Positions 15,936 to 23,753 of a stretch of DNA of 24,499 nt are shown here, piece by piece. This stretch comes from Flavobacterium sp. (GTDB lineage Bacteria; Bacteroidota; Bacteroidia; Flavobacteriales; Flavobacteriaceae): NCBI GenBank assembly GCA_030151565.1, contig JASLDM010000008.1, positions 1-24,499 on the forward strand, read 5' to 3'. The position numbers were made by a program, and so were the translations under genes. Position 1 is the first letter of the stretch. Every line of letters starts with the position of its first letter. The notes under the pieces were generated by a model. That model saw only the letters and a program-made list of their open reading frames with translations. It had not been told where the DNA came from and searched no databases.

Positions 15936-16814
15936 TTAACAAACCACTTTCAGGGCGCGTGACAAAACTTTTATTTCAAATTCATTAGTAGGAAAGGTAT
16001 AATATTCTCCATCCAATTGCAAGGTATTTTCTTCTTCATCCAGAATCCTTACTTTCATTTCTTTCAGCTGCACGTATTCGGCATTCTTAAATTTATGAGT
16101 TTGTTTCAGCACAACCAACAACCCAAAGTACAACTGTTTCCAAATCGGACTTTTGGGAATTATCAGAAAATCCAACAAACCATCGCGCAAACTCGCTTTA
16201 GGCGTCAAACTTAATTTATACCCCATTTCATTGGAGTTGGATACAAACAACAACAATGGATTTACAGTCTTTACAACATCTTTGTAACTAACTTCCATTG
16301 TTTTTGCACGATATTCTTGCGCCGAGTTCAAAGCTGCCTTAACATAGGAACCCAATTTTCGTTTTCCTGACTTCTCATAATTCTTGATAATTGTAGCGTC
16401 GATACCAAATCCCATATTACTGAAAAAATAACGATCATTTACACACCCTACATCCATACGCTGAATGTCGTGACGCAAAATAGCCTCAATAGCTGGAATA
16501 ATTTCCTTTGGGATAGATAGGTTAGAAGCCAACCCATTTCCAGACCCAACAGGTATAATGCCAAAAGCAATCTCAGTACCAACCAATTGACTCGCCACTT
16601 CGTGAATGGTACCATCGCCACCACAAGCAACAATCACATCGGGTTGTGTTGCAATAGCTTGCTGAGCCAATACAATAGCTTCTTTTTTATAAGTAGAGAA
16701 AACAACTTTTAAATCGTATTTATCGCTTGGAAAATAAGCTTTTAGCAAGGTTTCATCAATCAAATGTTTCCCTTTACCAGATATCGGGTTCACTATAAAA
16801 CATATCTTAATCAT
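15936..16814 (-). CDS. Diacylglycerol/lipid kinase family protein (YegS/DgkB type)
   Basis: A 292-residue protein with the DAGK catalytic fold: an N-terminal IVNPISGKG motif (8-16), the nucleotide-binding GGDGT motif (65-69), the PVGSGNGLA segment (about 87-95, where DgkB-type enzymes have GTxNDFA) and a C-terminal beta-sandwich half with LQLDGEYY. Family members phosphorylate diacylglycerol or related lipids using ATP, but the substrate cannot be fixed from sequence. It is the first gene of a two-gene minus-strand unit with the response regulator. The divergent gene across a 103-bp gap encodes an LtaS-like enzyme; LtaS-type enzymes release diacylglycerol, so a functional link is possible but inferred. 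Confidence 0.92.
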   Translation of the reverse strand: MIKICFIVNPISGKGKHLIDETLLKAYFPSDKYDLKVVFSTYKKEAIVLAQQAIATQPDVIVACGGDGTIHEVASQLVGTEIAFGIIPVGSGNGLASNLSIPKEIIPAIEAILRHDIQRMDVGCVNDRYFFSNMGFGIDATIIKNYEKSGKRKLGSYVKAALNSAQEYRAKTMEVSYKDVVKTVNPLLLFVSNSNEMGYKLSLTPKASLRDGLLDFLIIPKSPIWKQLYFGLLVVLKQTHKFKNAEYVQLKEMKVRILDEEENTLQLDGEYYTFPTNEFEIKVLSRALKVVC

Positions 16815-16917
16815 AATCAGCGTGTTAAATTAGTAATTTTAGCAGAAAAAAAAGACACACAAATGTTTCAACATCAATACTTTTTAGTAAAATTGTACCC
16901 TAAATCCATTCGTTTTT

Positions 16918-19002
16918 ATGCAATTAAAAACTTCCTTTTTCAAACCCTTCAAATTTCTTTTACTAAGTTATTTGACGGTAAATGCCTTACTAAGAATTGT
17001 ATTGGTGTTTCATCCTATTACTACAACTAGTTTTACTGTAAAATCCATTTTCAAACTCTTTTTATTGGGGGCTCTAAATGATTTTCTGGTTTTTACAATA
17101 GGATTCTTTTTCTTTTGGATCTATTATATTTTTCTTTCCGAAGGCAAATATAGAAAGCCTATAGGAAACATCATATTTATATGTCTACTATTTCTTTTGG
17201 CGTATATCAGCTTCTTTAATACCATTTTAAATGAATATGGGGGAGTTGTGCCCGAAATTGCACTATACTTCCTTAGTATTAAAACAATTTTATTTGGACT
17301 TTGCTTACTACTGCCTCAATACAGAAACAAAATCCGTAAAGGCGTCTATTTTGTAACGTTGTTTCTCTTTGTATTAATCATTGTTCAAAGCAGTGTTAGT
17401 GAATTCTTTTTCTGGAATGAATTTGGTGTTCGCTACAACTTCATTGCCGTAGATTATCTAGTATATACCAATACCGTTATTGGAAACATCATAGAATCTT
17501 ACCCCGTAATTCCTCTTTTCATTATGGTTGGCTTAGTCACGTTTGGAATTACATTTTGGATCTATCAAAAAACCAAGGGCAGTTTAACTCAATTAGTCAA
17601 TATAAAAACCAAGTTGAGCTACAGCCTTATATACTTTGTAGTAGCAGCCATAGCGCTATTTAGCCTGCCGAAACTGAATCAATTGGAAGATGAAAACAAC
17701 GTGTTTGCAACAGAACTACAAGCCAATGGCGTTTACAAATTCTATGTCGCTTTTACCAACAGTGAATTAGATTATTTTAAGTTTTACAACACACTAACCG
17801 ACGAGCAGCTTGCCAAAAATCTAAGCACCTTCTATCCAAGTTACCAAGGCGCTAAAACCCTTTCGCGAAAAATAATTGCTGACACAACAGAAATCAAAAA
17901 GAATGTTGTTTTGATTACTGTCGAAAGCCTAAGTGCCGATTTTATGGCATATTACGGAAACACAACGGCAATCACACCTTTCTTGGATTCGTTAGCGCAA
18001 CACAGTTTGTTTTTTACACAAACCTACGCTACCGGAAACAGAACCGTAAGAGGGCTCGAAGCCATTACTTTATGCATACCGCCATCACCAGGGGAGAGCG
18101 TTGTAAAACGAGTTGACAACAAAAACAAGGTTACAACAGCCTCCGTGTTTCTTGAAAAAGGCTATCAGGTTAAATACCTATATGGGGGAGATGCCTATTT
18201 TGACAATATGAAAGATTTCTTTTCTGGCAATGGATACGACATTGTAGATAAAAGTAATTTTAACGATGAAGCCATCACTTTTGACAATATCTGGGGAGTC
18301 TGTGATGAAGATATGTACCGCAAAGCTATTGAGGTTATGAATGAAGAAGCGCAGCAAAACAAACCTTTTTTCAATCACATTATGACGGTTAGCAATCACC
18401 GTCCTTTTACTTACCCCGAAGGAAAGATAGACATCTCCGGACAAGCAAAATCAAGAGATGGAGGCGTTAAATACACCGACTACAGCATTAAAAAGTTCTT
18501 TGAAATGGCTCAAAAACAAGCGTGGTTTTCAAATACTGTTTTTGTAATTGTAGCAGACCATTGTGCATCTAGTGCAGGAAAAACAGAGCTTCCGCTAGAC
18601 AAATATAGAATTCCCGCACTTATTTATGCACCTGGGTTTGTAGCCCCTCAAGAGTATCAAACACTTATGTCGCAAATAGATGTAATGCCTACACTTTTTG
18701 GTCTTTTAAACTTCGAATACACTTCTAGTTTTTACGGCACCAATGTATTGGATAGCAACTATGTACCCCGAGCATTTATTGCCACCTATCAAGATTTGGG
18801 TTTTATAAAAGACAATACGCTTACCATTCTTTCAGCCAATCAAAAGGTGAGACAATACACTTATGAACAAGCGAATCTACGAGAGCCTAAAACAACTTTA
18901 ACACCCGTTGCAGCGCCAAATCAAAAGCGAGTAGAAGAGGCTACCTCCTTTTACCAGATGACCGCTAAACAGTTAAAAGACAAAACATACAACATCAAAT
19001 AA
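16918..19002 (+). CDS. LTA synthase family membrane sulfatase-fold protein
   Basis: A 694-residue protein with five or so N-terminal membrane helices (residues about 10-245) and an extracytoplasmic alkaline-phosphatase/sulfatase domain (about 325-620). Metal and catalytic positions visible: Glu336 in ITVESLSADF, nucleophile candidate Thr376 in GNRTVRGLEA, His494 in SNHRPF and Asp547-His548 in IVADH. Relatives transfer phosphoglycerol or phosphoethanolamine to surface polymers or lipids. Lipoteichoic acid is not expected in this group of bacteria, so the acceptor is probably a lipid or glycan of the envelope. The first in-frame ATG after a stop is used; a strong terminator follows, and the gene is probably transcribed alone. 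Confidence 0.92.
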   Translation: MQLKTSFFKPFKFLLLSYLTVNALLRIVLVFHPITTTSFTVKSIFKLFLLGALNDFLVFTIGFFFFWIYYIFLSEGKYRKPIGNIIFICLLFLLAYISFFNTILNEYGGVVPEIALYFLSIKTILFGLCLLLPQYRNKIRKGVYFVTLFLFVLIIVQSSVSEFFFWNEFGVRYNFIAVDYLVYTNTVIGNIIESYPVIPLFIMVGLVTFGITFWIYQKTKGSLTQLVNIKTKLSYSLIYFVVAAIALFSLPKLNQLEDENNVFATELQANGVYKFYVAFTNSELDYFKFYNTLTDEQLAKNLSTFYPSYQGAKTLSRKIIADTTEIKKNVVLITVESLSADFMAYYGNTTAITPFLDSLAQHSLFFTQTYATGNRTVRGLEAITLCIPPSPGESVVKRVDNKNKVTTASVFLEKGYQVKYLYGGDAYFDNMKDFFSGNGYDIVDKSNFNDEAITFDNIWGVCDEDMYRKAIEVMNEEAQQNKPFFNHIMTVSNHRPFTYPEGKIDISGQAKSRDGGVKYTDYSIKKFFEMAQKQAWFSNTVFVIVADHCASSAGKTELPLDKYRIPALIYAPGFVAPQEYQTLMSQIDVMPTLFGLLNFEYTSSFYGTNVLDSNYVPRAFIATYQDLGFIKDNTLTILSANQKVRQYTYEQANLREPKTTLTPVAAPNQKRVEEATSFYQMTAKQLKDKTYNIK

Positions 19003-19339
19003 CTCGTAAAACACGTTATTCAAAAATAATGCTTTCAAGATCAAAGTGTTCTTTTTCAATTATAGCATTGAAAAGTACACTTTGATCTTTTTTTATGCCT
19101 TTTTCAAATTAAAATACATACGTATTTTTACTAAAACACTTAAATAGCGAATGAAAAAATCATATATTAGCTTTTTTAAATACAGAAACATTAACTTACA
19201 GCCAACATTACTAGCATTTAGAAATAAATTATAATTTTTAGTTAACAGACAATTTTTAACTCAATTCTACGTATTACTAGGTATATCTCTAAAAAATTGG
19301 AGATTACTATTTACAAAAAATATCAAAAAAAAAGATTTA
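19003..19339 (+). other. Intergenic stretch with terminator and AT-rich leader
   Basis: The first 90 bp hold the terminator of the LtaS-like gene. The remaining 250 bp are very AT-rich, have no convincing ORF and no clear TAnnTTTG match; the promoter of the next gene presumably lies here. Confidence 0.6.
19037..19097 (+). terminator. Long hairpin terminator after the LtaS-like gene
   Basis: An outer 13-bp perfect stem (19037-19049 with 19077-19089), a small internal loop, an inner 8-bp stem (19053-19060 with 19067-19074) and a 6-nt loop, followed by a T run to about 19094. Confidence 0.88.
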
Positions 19340-19915
19340 ATGAAAAAGCAGACCATTCTACTATTATCTTTATTCACCATAGGTACAGCTACTTTTGCAC
19401 AAGACCAAACAAACACTATCGACAATCAGTTTACGAGCTTACTGAGCCGTTCAAACAACTGGCAAAAGCACAAAGTAATCCCTAATGACGAGTTTGATAA
19501 ACTACAACGCAATGTACACGACACCATCAATAAACTTCAAAATAAAATAAACAGCAATGCTTCGCTTTTAAAAGATCATAAAGCTACTGTGGACTCGCTT
19601 TCCTCACAATTAAAAGCTACACAACTAGAACTTGACGAAGCATTAAAACTAGAAAATAGCGTAAAAGTATTGGGTATTGCCACTCAAAAAACAACATTCA
19701 AGTCGCTAGTAGCCATCATTATTGGTGTTCTTTTGCTTGCATTAGGATTGCTATACTACCGCTTTAAGAAAAGTTATGCCGATACTAAAGAAGCAAAACA
19801 AAATTTACAAGTAACAGAGTTAGAACTAGAAGATTTAAGAAGACAATCGCTAGAACGAGAACAAAAAATTCGTCGTCAATTGCAAGATGAGATAAATAAA
19901 AACAAAAACATGTAA
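19340..19915 (+). CDS. Membrane-anchored coiled-coil protein, unknown function
   Basis: A 191-residue protein with a signal peptide (1-21, ending FAQ), a periplasmic helical region (about 50-107) rich in Lys/Asn/Leu heptad-like spacing, one transmembrane helix (about 122-140), and a charged coiled-coil tail (about 145-188, with SLEREQKIRRQLQDEINKNK). From memory, similar Flavobacteriaceae proteins carry the database name tRNA (guanine-N1)-methyltransferase; nothing here supports that (no SAM-binding or knot motif, and the protein is exported and membrane-bound), so I regard the name as a carried-over error. It stands alone between the terminator at 19037 and the gene-free stretch. Confidence 0.85.
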   Translation: MKKQTILLLSLFTIGTATFAQDQTNTIDNQFTSLLSRSNNWQKHKVIPNDEFDKLQRNVHDTINKLQNKINSNASLLKDHKATVDSLSSQLKATQLELDEALKLENSVKVLGIATQKTTFKSLVAIIIGVLLLALGLLYYRFKKSYADTKEAKQNLQVTELELEDLRRQSLEREQKIRRQLQDEINKNKNM

Positions 19916-20258
19916 CTCAAGTGCAAACCTACAAAGTTGAATAAACGCGTTACACAACGCTATAATAAAGCCTTGTATCCATCTCAAAACAGCCCCTTTA
20001 AGCACTCTTATAAACACCTTATTCGAGAGTGGCACCACATTGGCACCAGACTCGTTCTGAAAAAAAGCTTTTTTTGGAGGGTCTGTGGTACTTATCTGGT
20101 ACATCTCTCGAACAAGTTCCTTTTAAATCTAAGCGATGCTTACTATTTAATACTTCGGCACTTCATTCAAGTTGTACTGCAGTTTTGGGATGCTAACAAA
20201 TCAAGTACTTTGCTCTTTTGAGCGAGTTAGAAGATGCATTTACAATCGCTATTTTGAA

Positions 20259-20409
20259 TCGTATTCTTGTTTTGAGAGCGTTTTCTATGGACTTTACCTC
20301 AAACCTCATTAGGGTTTTGTTCGAGTCTCCTATAAGTCTCCTTCGGTAAAAGGGGCTTGAGGCGAATGAATATCGACTAAGATTCGAATACGACTCGAAG
20401 AAAACTCAA
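20259..20409. other. Cluster of short inverted repeats, possible structured RNA
   Basis: Exact pairings within 150 bp: 20259-20266 with 20386-20393 (8 bp); 20280-20286 with 20399-20405 (7 bp), extended by 20272-20276 with 20405-20409 across a bulge; 20293-20298 with 20345-20350 (6 bp); 20297-20302 with 20357-20362 (6 bp); 20320-20327 with 20392-20399 (8 bp); and a small hairpin 20301-20305 with 20313-20317. Several exclude one another, so they would be alternative folds or pseudoknots. No known RNA family is recognised. Confidence 0.3.
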
Positions 20410-20464
20410 GTAAGCGAAAAAATAAAACAATTAAATCACTATAAACTAAATAGTTAACTGTTTT

Positions 20465-20497
20465 AAGAAACGCCAAAAGTGAGCAAGAACGCCAAAA
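20465..20497. repeat. Short direct repeat
   Basis: AAGAAACGCCAAAA (20465-20478) is repeated 20 bp later as AAGAACGCCAAAA (20485-20497), one base shorter. Two helical turns of spacing would suit a protein-binding site, but no function is known. Confidence 0.55.
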
Positions 20498-20631
20498 CGA
20501 AGTAAAACAAGATTTAATTGACTAAAATTCAGTAACTTAATAGGGATGTCCAAACACTCCTTAAAGATTTTGTTATACCGTTGCTACCAATACAGACCTA
20601 AACAAAAGGTACAGTATCGATTGCAATCACA

Positions 20632-20681
20632 AAAAAAGCTAAATAGCACTCCTGATACAAGAGTCGCTATTTAGCTTTTTT
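20632..20681. terminator. Strong bidirectional terminator downstream of gltS
   Basis: A 16-bp perfect stem (20632-20647 with 20666-20681) continued by a 4-bp inner stem (20648-20651 with 20661-20664) past a one-base bulge, with a 9-nt loop. A-runs on the left arm and T-runs on the right allow function on both strands: for gltS on the minus strand, and for any plus-strand transcript crossing 19.9-20.6 kb. Confidence 0.9.
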
Positions 20682-20708
20682 AACTATATGCGGTAACTAA
20701 AAACAGTC

Positions 20709-21911
20709 TTAAATAAGGCCTATAAACAACTTTAAGACGATAGCATTGATCAAATCAATAAAAAAGGCACCTACCATAGGAATAATCAAGAAAGCCTTGT
20801 AGGAAGGCCCAAAACGATTGGTAACAGCTTGAATATTTGCAACTGCAGTAGCGGTTGCTCCTAAACCAAACCCACAATGTCCTGCACTTAATACAATGGC
20901 ATCATAATCTTTTCCCATAATACGGTACGTAACAAATCCTGCAAACAACAACATTAATGCCACCTGCAACATTAAAATCACAAATACTGGAAGTGCTAAA
21001 CCAACCAATAACCAAAGTTTTAACGACATCAAGGCAATAGCCAAAAACAACGATAAACCGACATTTCCAAGCACATCAATTGTTTCTGGACTCACATTAT
21101 ACTTGAAAAGATGTGTAAGTAAATTACGAATCAAAACTCCGATAAACAAACACCATACAAAGGTAGGAAGCTCTAAATAAGTATCTAGAGTTAACTCATC
21201 AAGATACTGCCCCAATACCAAACAAACAGAAATCATCATAATGGTATGGATGATGCTTTGGTAGTTAATTTTTGTTTTATCTGTTTTTTCTTCTGTGATT
21301 TCGTGTGTGATGGCTTTATCCTTTAAATCTTCAGCATCCAGCTCATTAATATTTGCTTTTTTCAGCAAACGATGCGCTAAAGGACCTCCGATAATACCTC
21401 CAAAAATAAGTCCGAAGGTAGCACAAGAAGCAGCTAATTCATAAGCTCCTTGTAATTTGTATTGATCGGTAAAGGTTTTTGCCCAAGCCTGACCAGTTCC
21501 GTGACCACCAGTAAGTGTTATAGATCCGGCGATAAGTCCAAATTTAAGATCGATATTCATTAATTTAGCAGCGAGAATACCCAAAGTGTTTTGAGCAAAA
21601 ATAAATAAGGTTGCTACAAATACAAAGATAATCAATGGCTTTCCACCTTTGATCAATTTGGCAAAATCTGCACTTAAACCAATGCACGAAAAGAATACGT
21701 ACATCATACTATATTGCAAGCCTTTATGAAACTCGTATTCGTGTCCTGTAACAGAGTAAACCCCTAAGACAACAAGAGCAACTAAGAAGCCTCCAACGAC
21801 CGGTTCTGGAATATTAAATTTCTGAAAGAAACTTATTTTATTGACTAAAAAAGTTCCCAATAAAAGTACAAAACAGGCCAATGCTAACGTTTCAAATATT
21901 CCAAACTCCAT
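20709..21911 (-). CDS. gltS: Sodium/glutamate symporter
   Basis: A 400-residue polytopic membrane protein of the ESS (GltS) family, which imports glutamate with Na+. It has two inverted halves with Gly-rich re-entrant motifs: ITLTGGHGTGQAWAKTF near residues 131-147 and SAGHCGFGLGATATAVANIQ near 345-364. It starts with EFGIFETLALACFVLLLG and has about 10-12 hydrophobic helices, with a charged cytosolic loop (about 188-212) in the middle. The length matches the family. It is a single-gene unit with a promoter-like element upstream and a strong terminator downstream. Confidence 0.96.
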   Translation of the reverse strand: MEFGIFETLALACFVLLLGTFLVNKISFFQKFNIPEPVVGGFLVALVVLGVYSVTGHEYEFHKGLQYSMMYVFFSCIGLSADFAKLIKGGKPLIIFVFVATLFIFAQNTLGILAAKLMNIDLKFGLIAGSITLTGGHGTGQAWAKTFTDQYKLQGAYELAASCATFGLIFGGIIGGPLAHRLLKKANINELDAEDLKDKAITHEITEEKTDKTKINYQSIIHTIMMISVCLVLGQYLDELTLDTYLELPTFVWCLFIGVLIRNLLTHLFKYNVSPETIDVLGNVGLSLFLAIALMSLKLWLLVGLALPVFVILMLQVALMLLFAGFVTYRIMGKDYDAIVLSAGHCGFGLGATATAVANIQAVTNRFGPSYKAFLIIPMVGAFFIDLINAIVLKLFIGLI

Positions 21912-21946
21912 ATACTTTATTTTATAAATTATAAATTTCGCGCCTG

Positions 21947-21954
21947 CAAATATA
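21947..21954 (-). promoter_or_regulatory. Bacteroidota -7 promoter element for gltS
   Basis: On the minus strand this reads TATATTTG (TAnnTTTG), 35 nt before the gltS start. No clear -33 element is seen. Confidence 0.55.
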
Positions 21955-22008
21955 AAAAAAATGCTTCATTTACTTGTGTTAGTTTACTGAGGTTGGGAGA
22001 ATAAAGTT

Positions 22009-22016
22009 TATATTTG
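22009..22016 (+). promoter_or_regulatory. Bacteroidota -7 promoter element for guaA
   Basis: TATATTTG matches TAnnTTTG and would give a leader of roughly 140 nt before the guaA ATG, much longer than the other leaders in this window. It is divergent from the gltS element about 55 bp away. No good -33 element is seen. Confidence 0.5.
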
Positions 22017-22160
22017 CGGTCTTAAAGCCTCATTAAATCACTAGCGGTTTCGATCAAACCAAAAGTAACTAAAGGGGAGAGTCAACTTTTAAAAGCATAA
22101 AATCTTTTAAAAATATTAATTTCCATTTTTTGGATACCTAAGAAATATTTATTTTTGCGC
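22017..22160 (+). other. Possible structured 5' leader of guaA
   Basis: About 140 nt between the putative promoter and the ATG. It contains a hairpin GGTTT-cgatc-AAACC (22046-22060), a purine-rich AAAGGGGAGAG block (about 22071-22081) and a 9-bp hairpin (22087-22095 with 22104-22112, 8-nt loop). I do not recognise a known riboswitch class. Confidence 0.35.
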
Positions 22161-23687
22161 ATGCAACACAACGTACTTATTTTAGATTTTGGTTCGCAAT
22201 ACACACAGCTTATTGCGCGTAGAGTTCGAGAATTAAACATATTCTGTGAAATTTTACCTTATAATGATTTCCCATCAGATTTATCTGATTACAAAGCCGT
22301 AATTTTATCGGGAAGCCCATATTCTGTTCGTTCAGAAGAAGCGCTACACCCAGATTTATCAGCTATAAAAGGTAAGTTACCTTTACTAGCAGTTTGTTAT
22401 GGAGCACAATACTTAGCTCACTTTTTTGAAGGAGAAGTAGCGCCATCAGCAACAAGAGAGTACGGAAGAGCGAATCTGAATTATATCGCAAAAGATGCCT
22501 TTTTTAAAGACATACCAGAAAACAGTCAAGTTTGGATGAGTCACAGTGACACCATCAAAGAACTACCTGTAAACGGTGTGCTTTTGGCTAGTACAAAAGA
22601 CGTTAAAAATGCTGCTTATAAAATTGAAGGAGAAACAACGTATGCAATCCAGTTTCACCCAGAAGTTTACCATTCAACAGACGGAGCGCAATTATTAAAA
22701 AACTTTTTAGTTGATATCGCTGGAGTTTCACAAGACTTTACAGCATCGTCATTTGTTGAAGAAACAGTTGCTACTTTAAAAGAACAAATCAAAAACGAGA
22801 AAGTTGTTTTAGGTTTATCTGGAGGGGTAGATTCAACAGTTGCTGCAGTTTTACTTAACAAAGCAATTGGAGAAAACTTATACTGTATTTTTGTAAACAA
22901 CGGTCTTTTAAGAAAGAACGAATTCCACAATGTATTAGAACAATACAAAGGAATGGGATTAAACGTAAAAGGTGTAGATGCATCTGATCGTTTCTTAAGC
23001 GCATTAAAAGGAATTGAAGATCCAGAACAAAAACGTAAAACAATCGGTAGAGTTTTTATTGAAGTATTTGATGATGAATCAAAACTTATTGAAGACGCAA
23101 CTTGGTTAGGTCAAGGTACAATCTACCCTGATGTTATTGAATCTATTTCTGTAAAAGGACCATCAGCGACTATTAAATCTCACCACAACGTAGGAGGTTT
23201 ACCTGACTATATGAAACTAAAAATTGTAGAACCACTACGTATGCTTTTCAAAGATGAAGTAAGACGTGTTGGAGCTTCAATGGGAATTGATCCTGAATTA
23301 TTAGGAAGACACCCATTCCCAGGTCCAGGACTATCTATCCGTATTTTAGGAGATATCACCCCTGAAAAAGTTAGCTTACTACAAGAAGTAGATGCTGTAT
23401 TTGTTGACGGTTTGAAAGAATTTGGTTTATATGACACCGTTTGGCAAGCAGGAGCTATTTTGCTTCCAATAAACAGTGTAGGAGTAATGGGCGATGAGCG
23501 TACTTACGAAAAGGTAGTTGCACTTAGAGCAGTAGCTTCTACAGACGGAATGACAGCAGATTGGGTACATTTACCATATGAGTTTTTGATGGAAATTTCC
23601 AACAGAATTATCAATCGTGTAAAAGGAGTGAACCGAGTTGTTTATGACATCAGTTCAAAACCACCTGCCACTATTGAGTGGGAATAA
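22161..23687 (+). CDS. guaA: GMP synthase (glutamine-hydrolysing)
   Basis: A 508-residue enzyme converting XMP, glutamine and ATP to GMP, the last step of guanine nucleotide synthesis. The N-terminal class I glutamine amidotransferase domain shows catalytic Cys79 (AVCYGAQ) with His166 and Glu168 (QFHPEV). The ATP-pyrophosphatase domain has the P-loop SGGVDS (220-225), and the C-terminal dimerisation domain has HPFPGPGL and ends KPPATIEWE. The ATG at 22161 is chosen over a TTG at 22155; MQHNVLILDFGSQYTQLI is the usual start context. A hairpin follows the stop, then the LysM gene 66 bp downstream. Confidence 0.98.
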   Translation: MQHNVLILDFGSQYTQLIARRVRELNIFCEILPYNDFPSDLSDYKAVILSGSPYSVRSEEALHPDLSAIKGKLPLLAVCYGAQYLAHFFEGEVAPSATREYGRANLNYIAKDAFFKDIPENSQVWMSHSDTIKELPVNGVLLASTKDVKNAAYKIEGETTYAIQFHPEVYHSTDGAQLLKNFLVDIAGVSQDFTASSFVEETVATLKEQIKNEKVVLGLSGGVDSTVAAVLLNKAIGENLYCIFVNNGLLRKNEFHNVLEQYKGMGLNVKGVDASDRFLSALKGIEDPEQKRKTIGRVFIEVFDDESKLIEDATWLGQGTIYPDVIESISVKGPSATIKSHHNVGGLPDYMKLKIVEPLRMLFKDEVRRVGASMGIDPELLGRHPFPGPGLSIRILGDITPEKVSLLQEVDAVFVDGLKEFGLYDTVWQAGAILLPINSVGVMGDERTYEKVVALRAVASTDGMTADWVHLPYEFLMEISNRIINRVKGVNRVVYDISSKPPATIEWE

Positions 23688-23698
23688 TATAATTTTCA

Positions 23699-23741
23699 AA
23701 CTAAGTCGTTGTATATCCTTTACAACGACTTAGTTGTTTAA
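23699..23741 (+). terminator. Hairpin terminator after guaA
   Basis: A 15-bp perfect stem (23699-23713 with 23721-23735) and a 7-nt loop. The following T run is short (TGTTT), so termination may be partial and allow some read-through into the LysM gene. Confidence 0.7.
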
Positions 23742-23753
23742 AACAAAAAAGAA

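Larger units (their letters stand above)
19916..20708. other. 0.8-kb gene-free stretch with repeats; possible RNA or element remnant
   Basis: No ORF here looks like a protein; a 94-codon frame (19937-20221) and its antisense have no recognisable composition. It contains direct repeats of TGGCACCA (20030-20037 and 20041-20048), a 16-bp palindrome A7-GC-T7 (20060-20075), a cluster of short inverted repeats (20259-20409), a 13-14-bp direct repeat (20465-20497) and a strong bidirectional terminator (20632-20681). It could be a non-coding RNA locus, or the decayed remains of a mobile element; the sequence does not decide. Confidence 0.5.

Noticed and set aside
18178..18444. 88-codon minus-strand ORF inside the LtaS-like gene
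   Set aside because: Shadow frame opposite the conserved sulfatase domain.
19937..20221. 94-codon ORF on the plus strand (and an 84-codon ORF opposite)
   Set aside because: TTG start, no recognisable domain, composition unlike neighbouring proteins, and overlap with repeats and a palindrome; more likely chance.
20300..20400. tRNA-like sequence because of a GTTCGAGTC string
   Set aside because: No acceptor stem, D-arm or anticodon arm can be built around it.
22040..22085. preQ1-like or guanidine-like riboswitch in the guaA leader
   Set aside because: Only short stretches look similar; the required paired regions and conserved cores are absent.
22150..22157. TATTTTTG directly before the guaA ATG as its promoter
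   Set aside because: It matches TAnnTTTG but ends 3 nt before the ATG, so transcription would start inside or after the start codon, which must be kept for the amidotransferase N-terminus.
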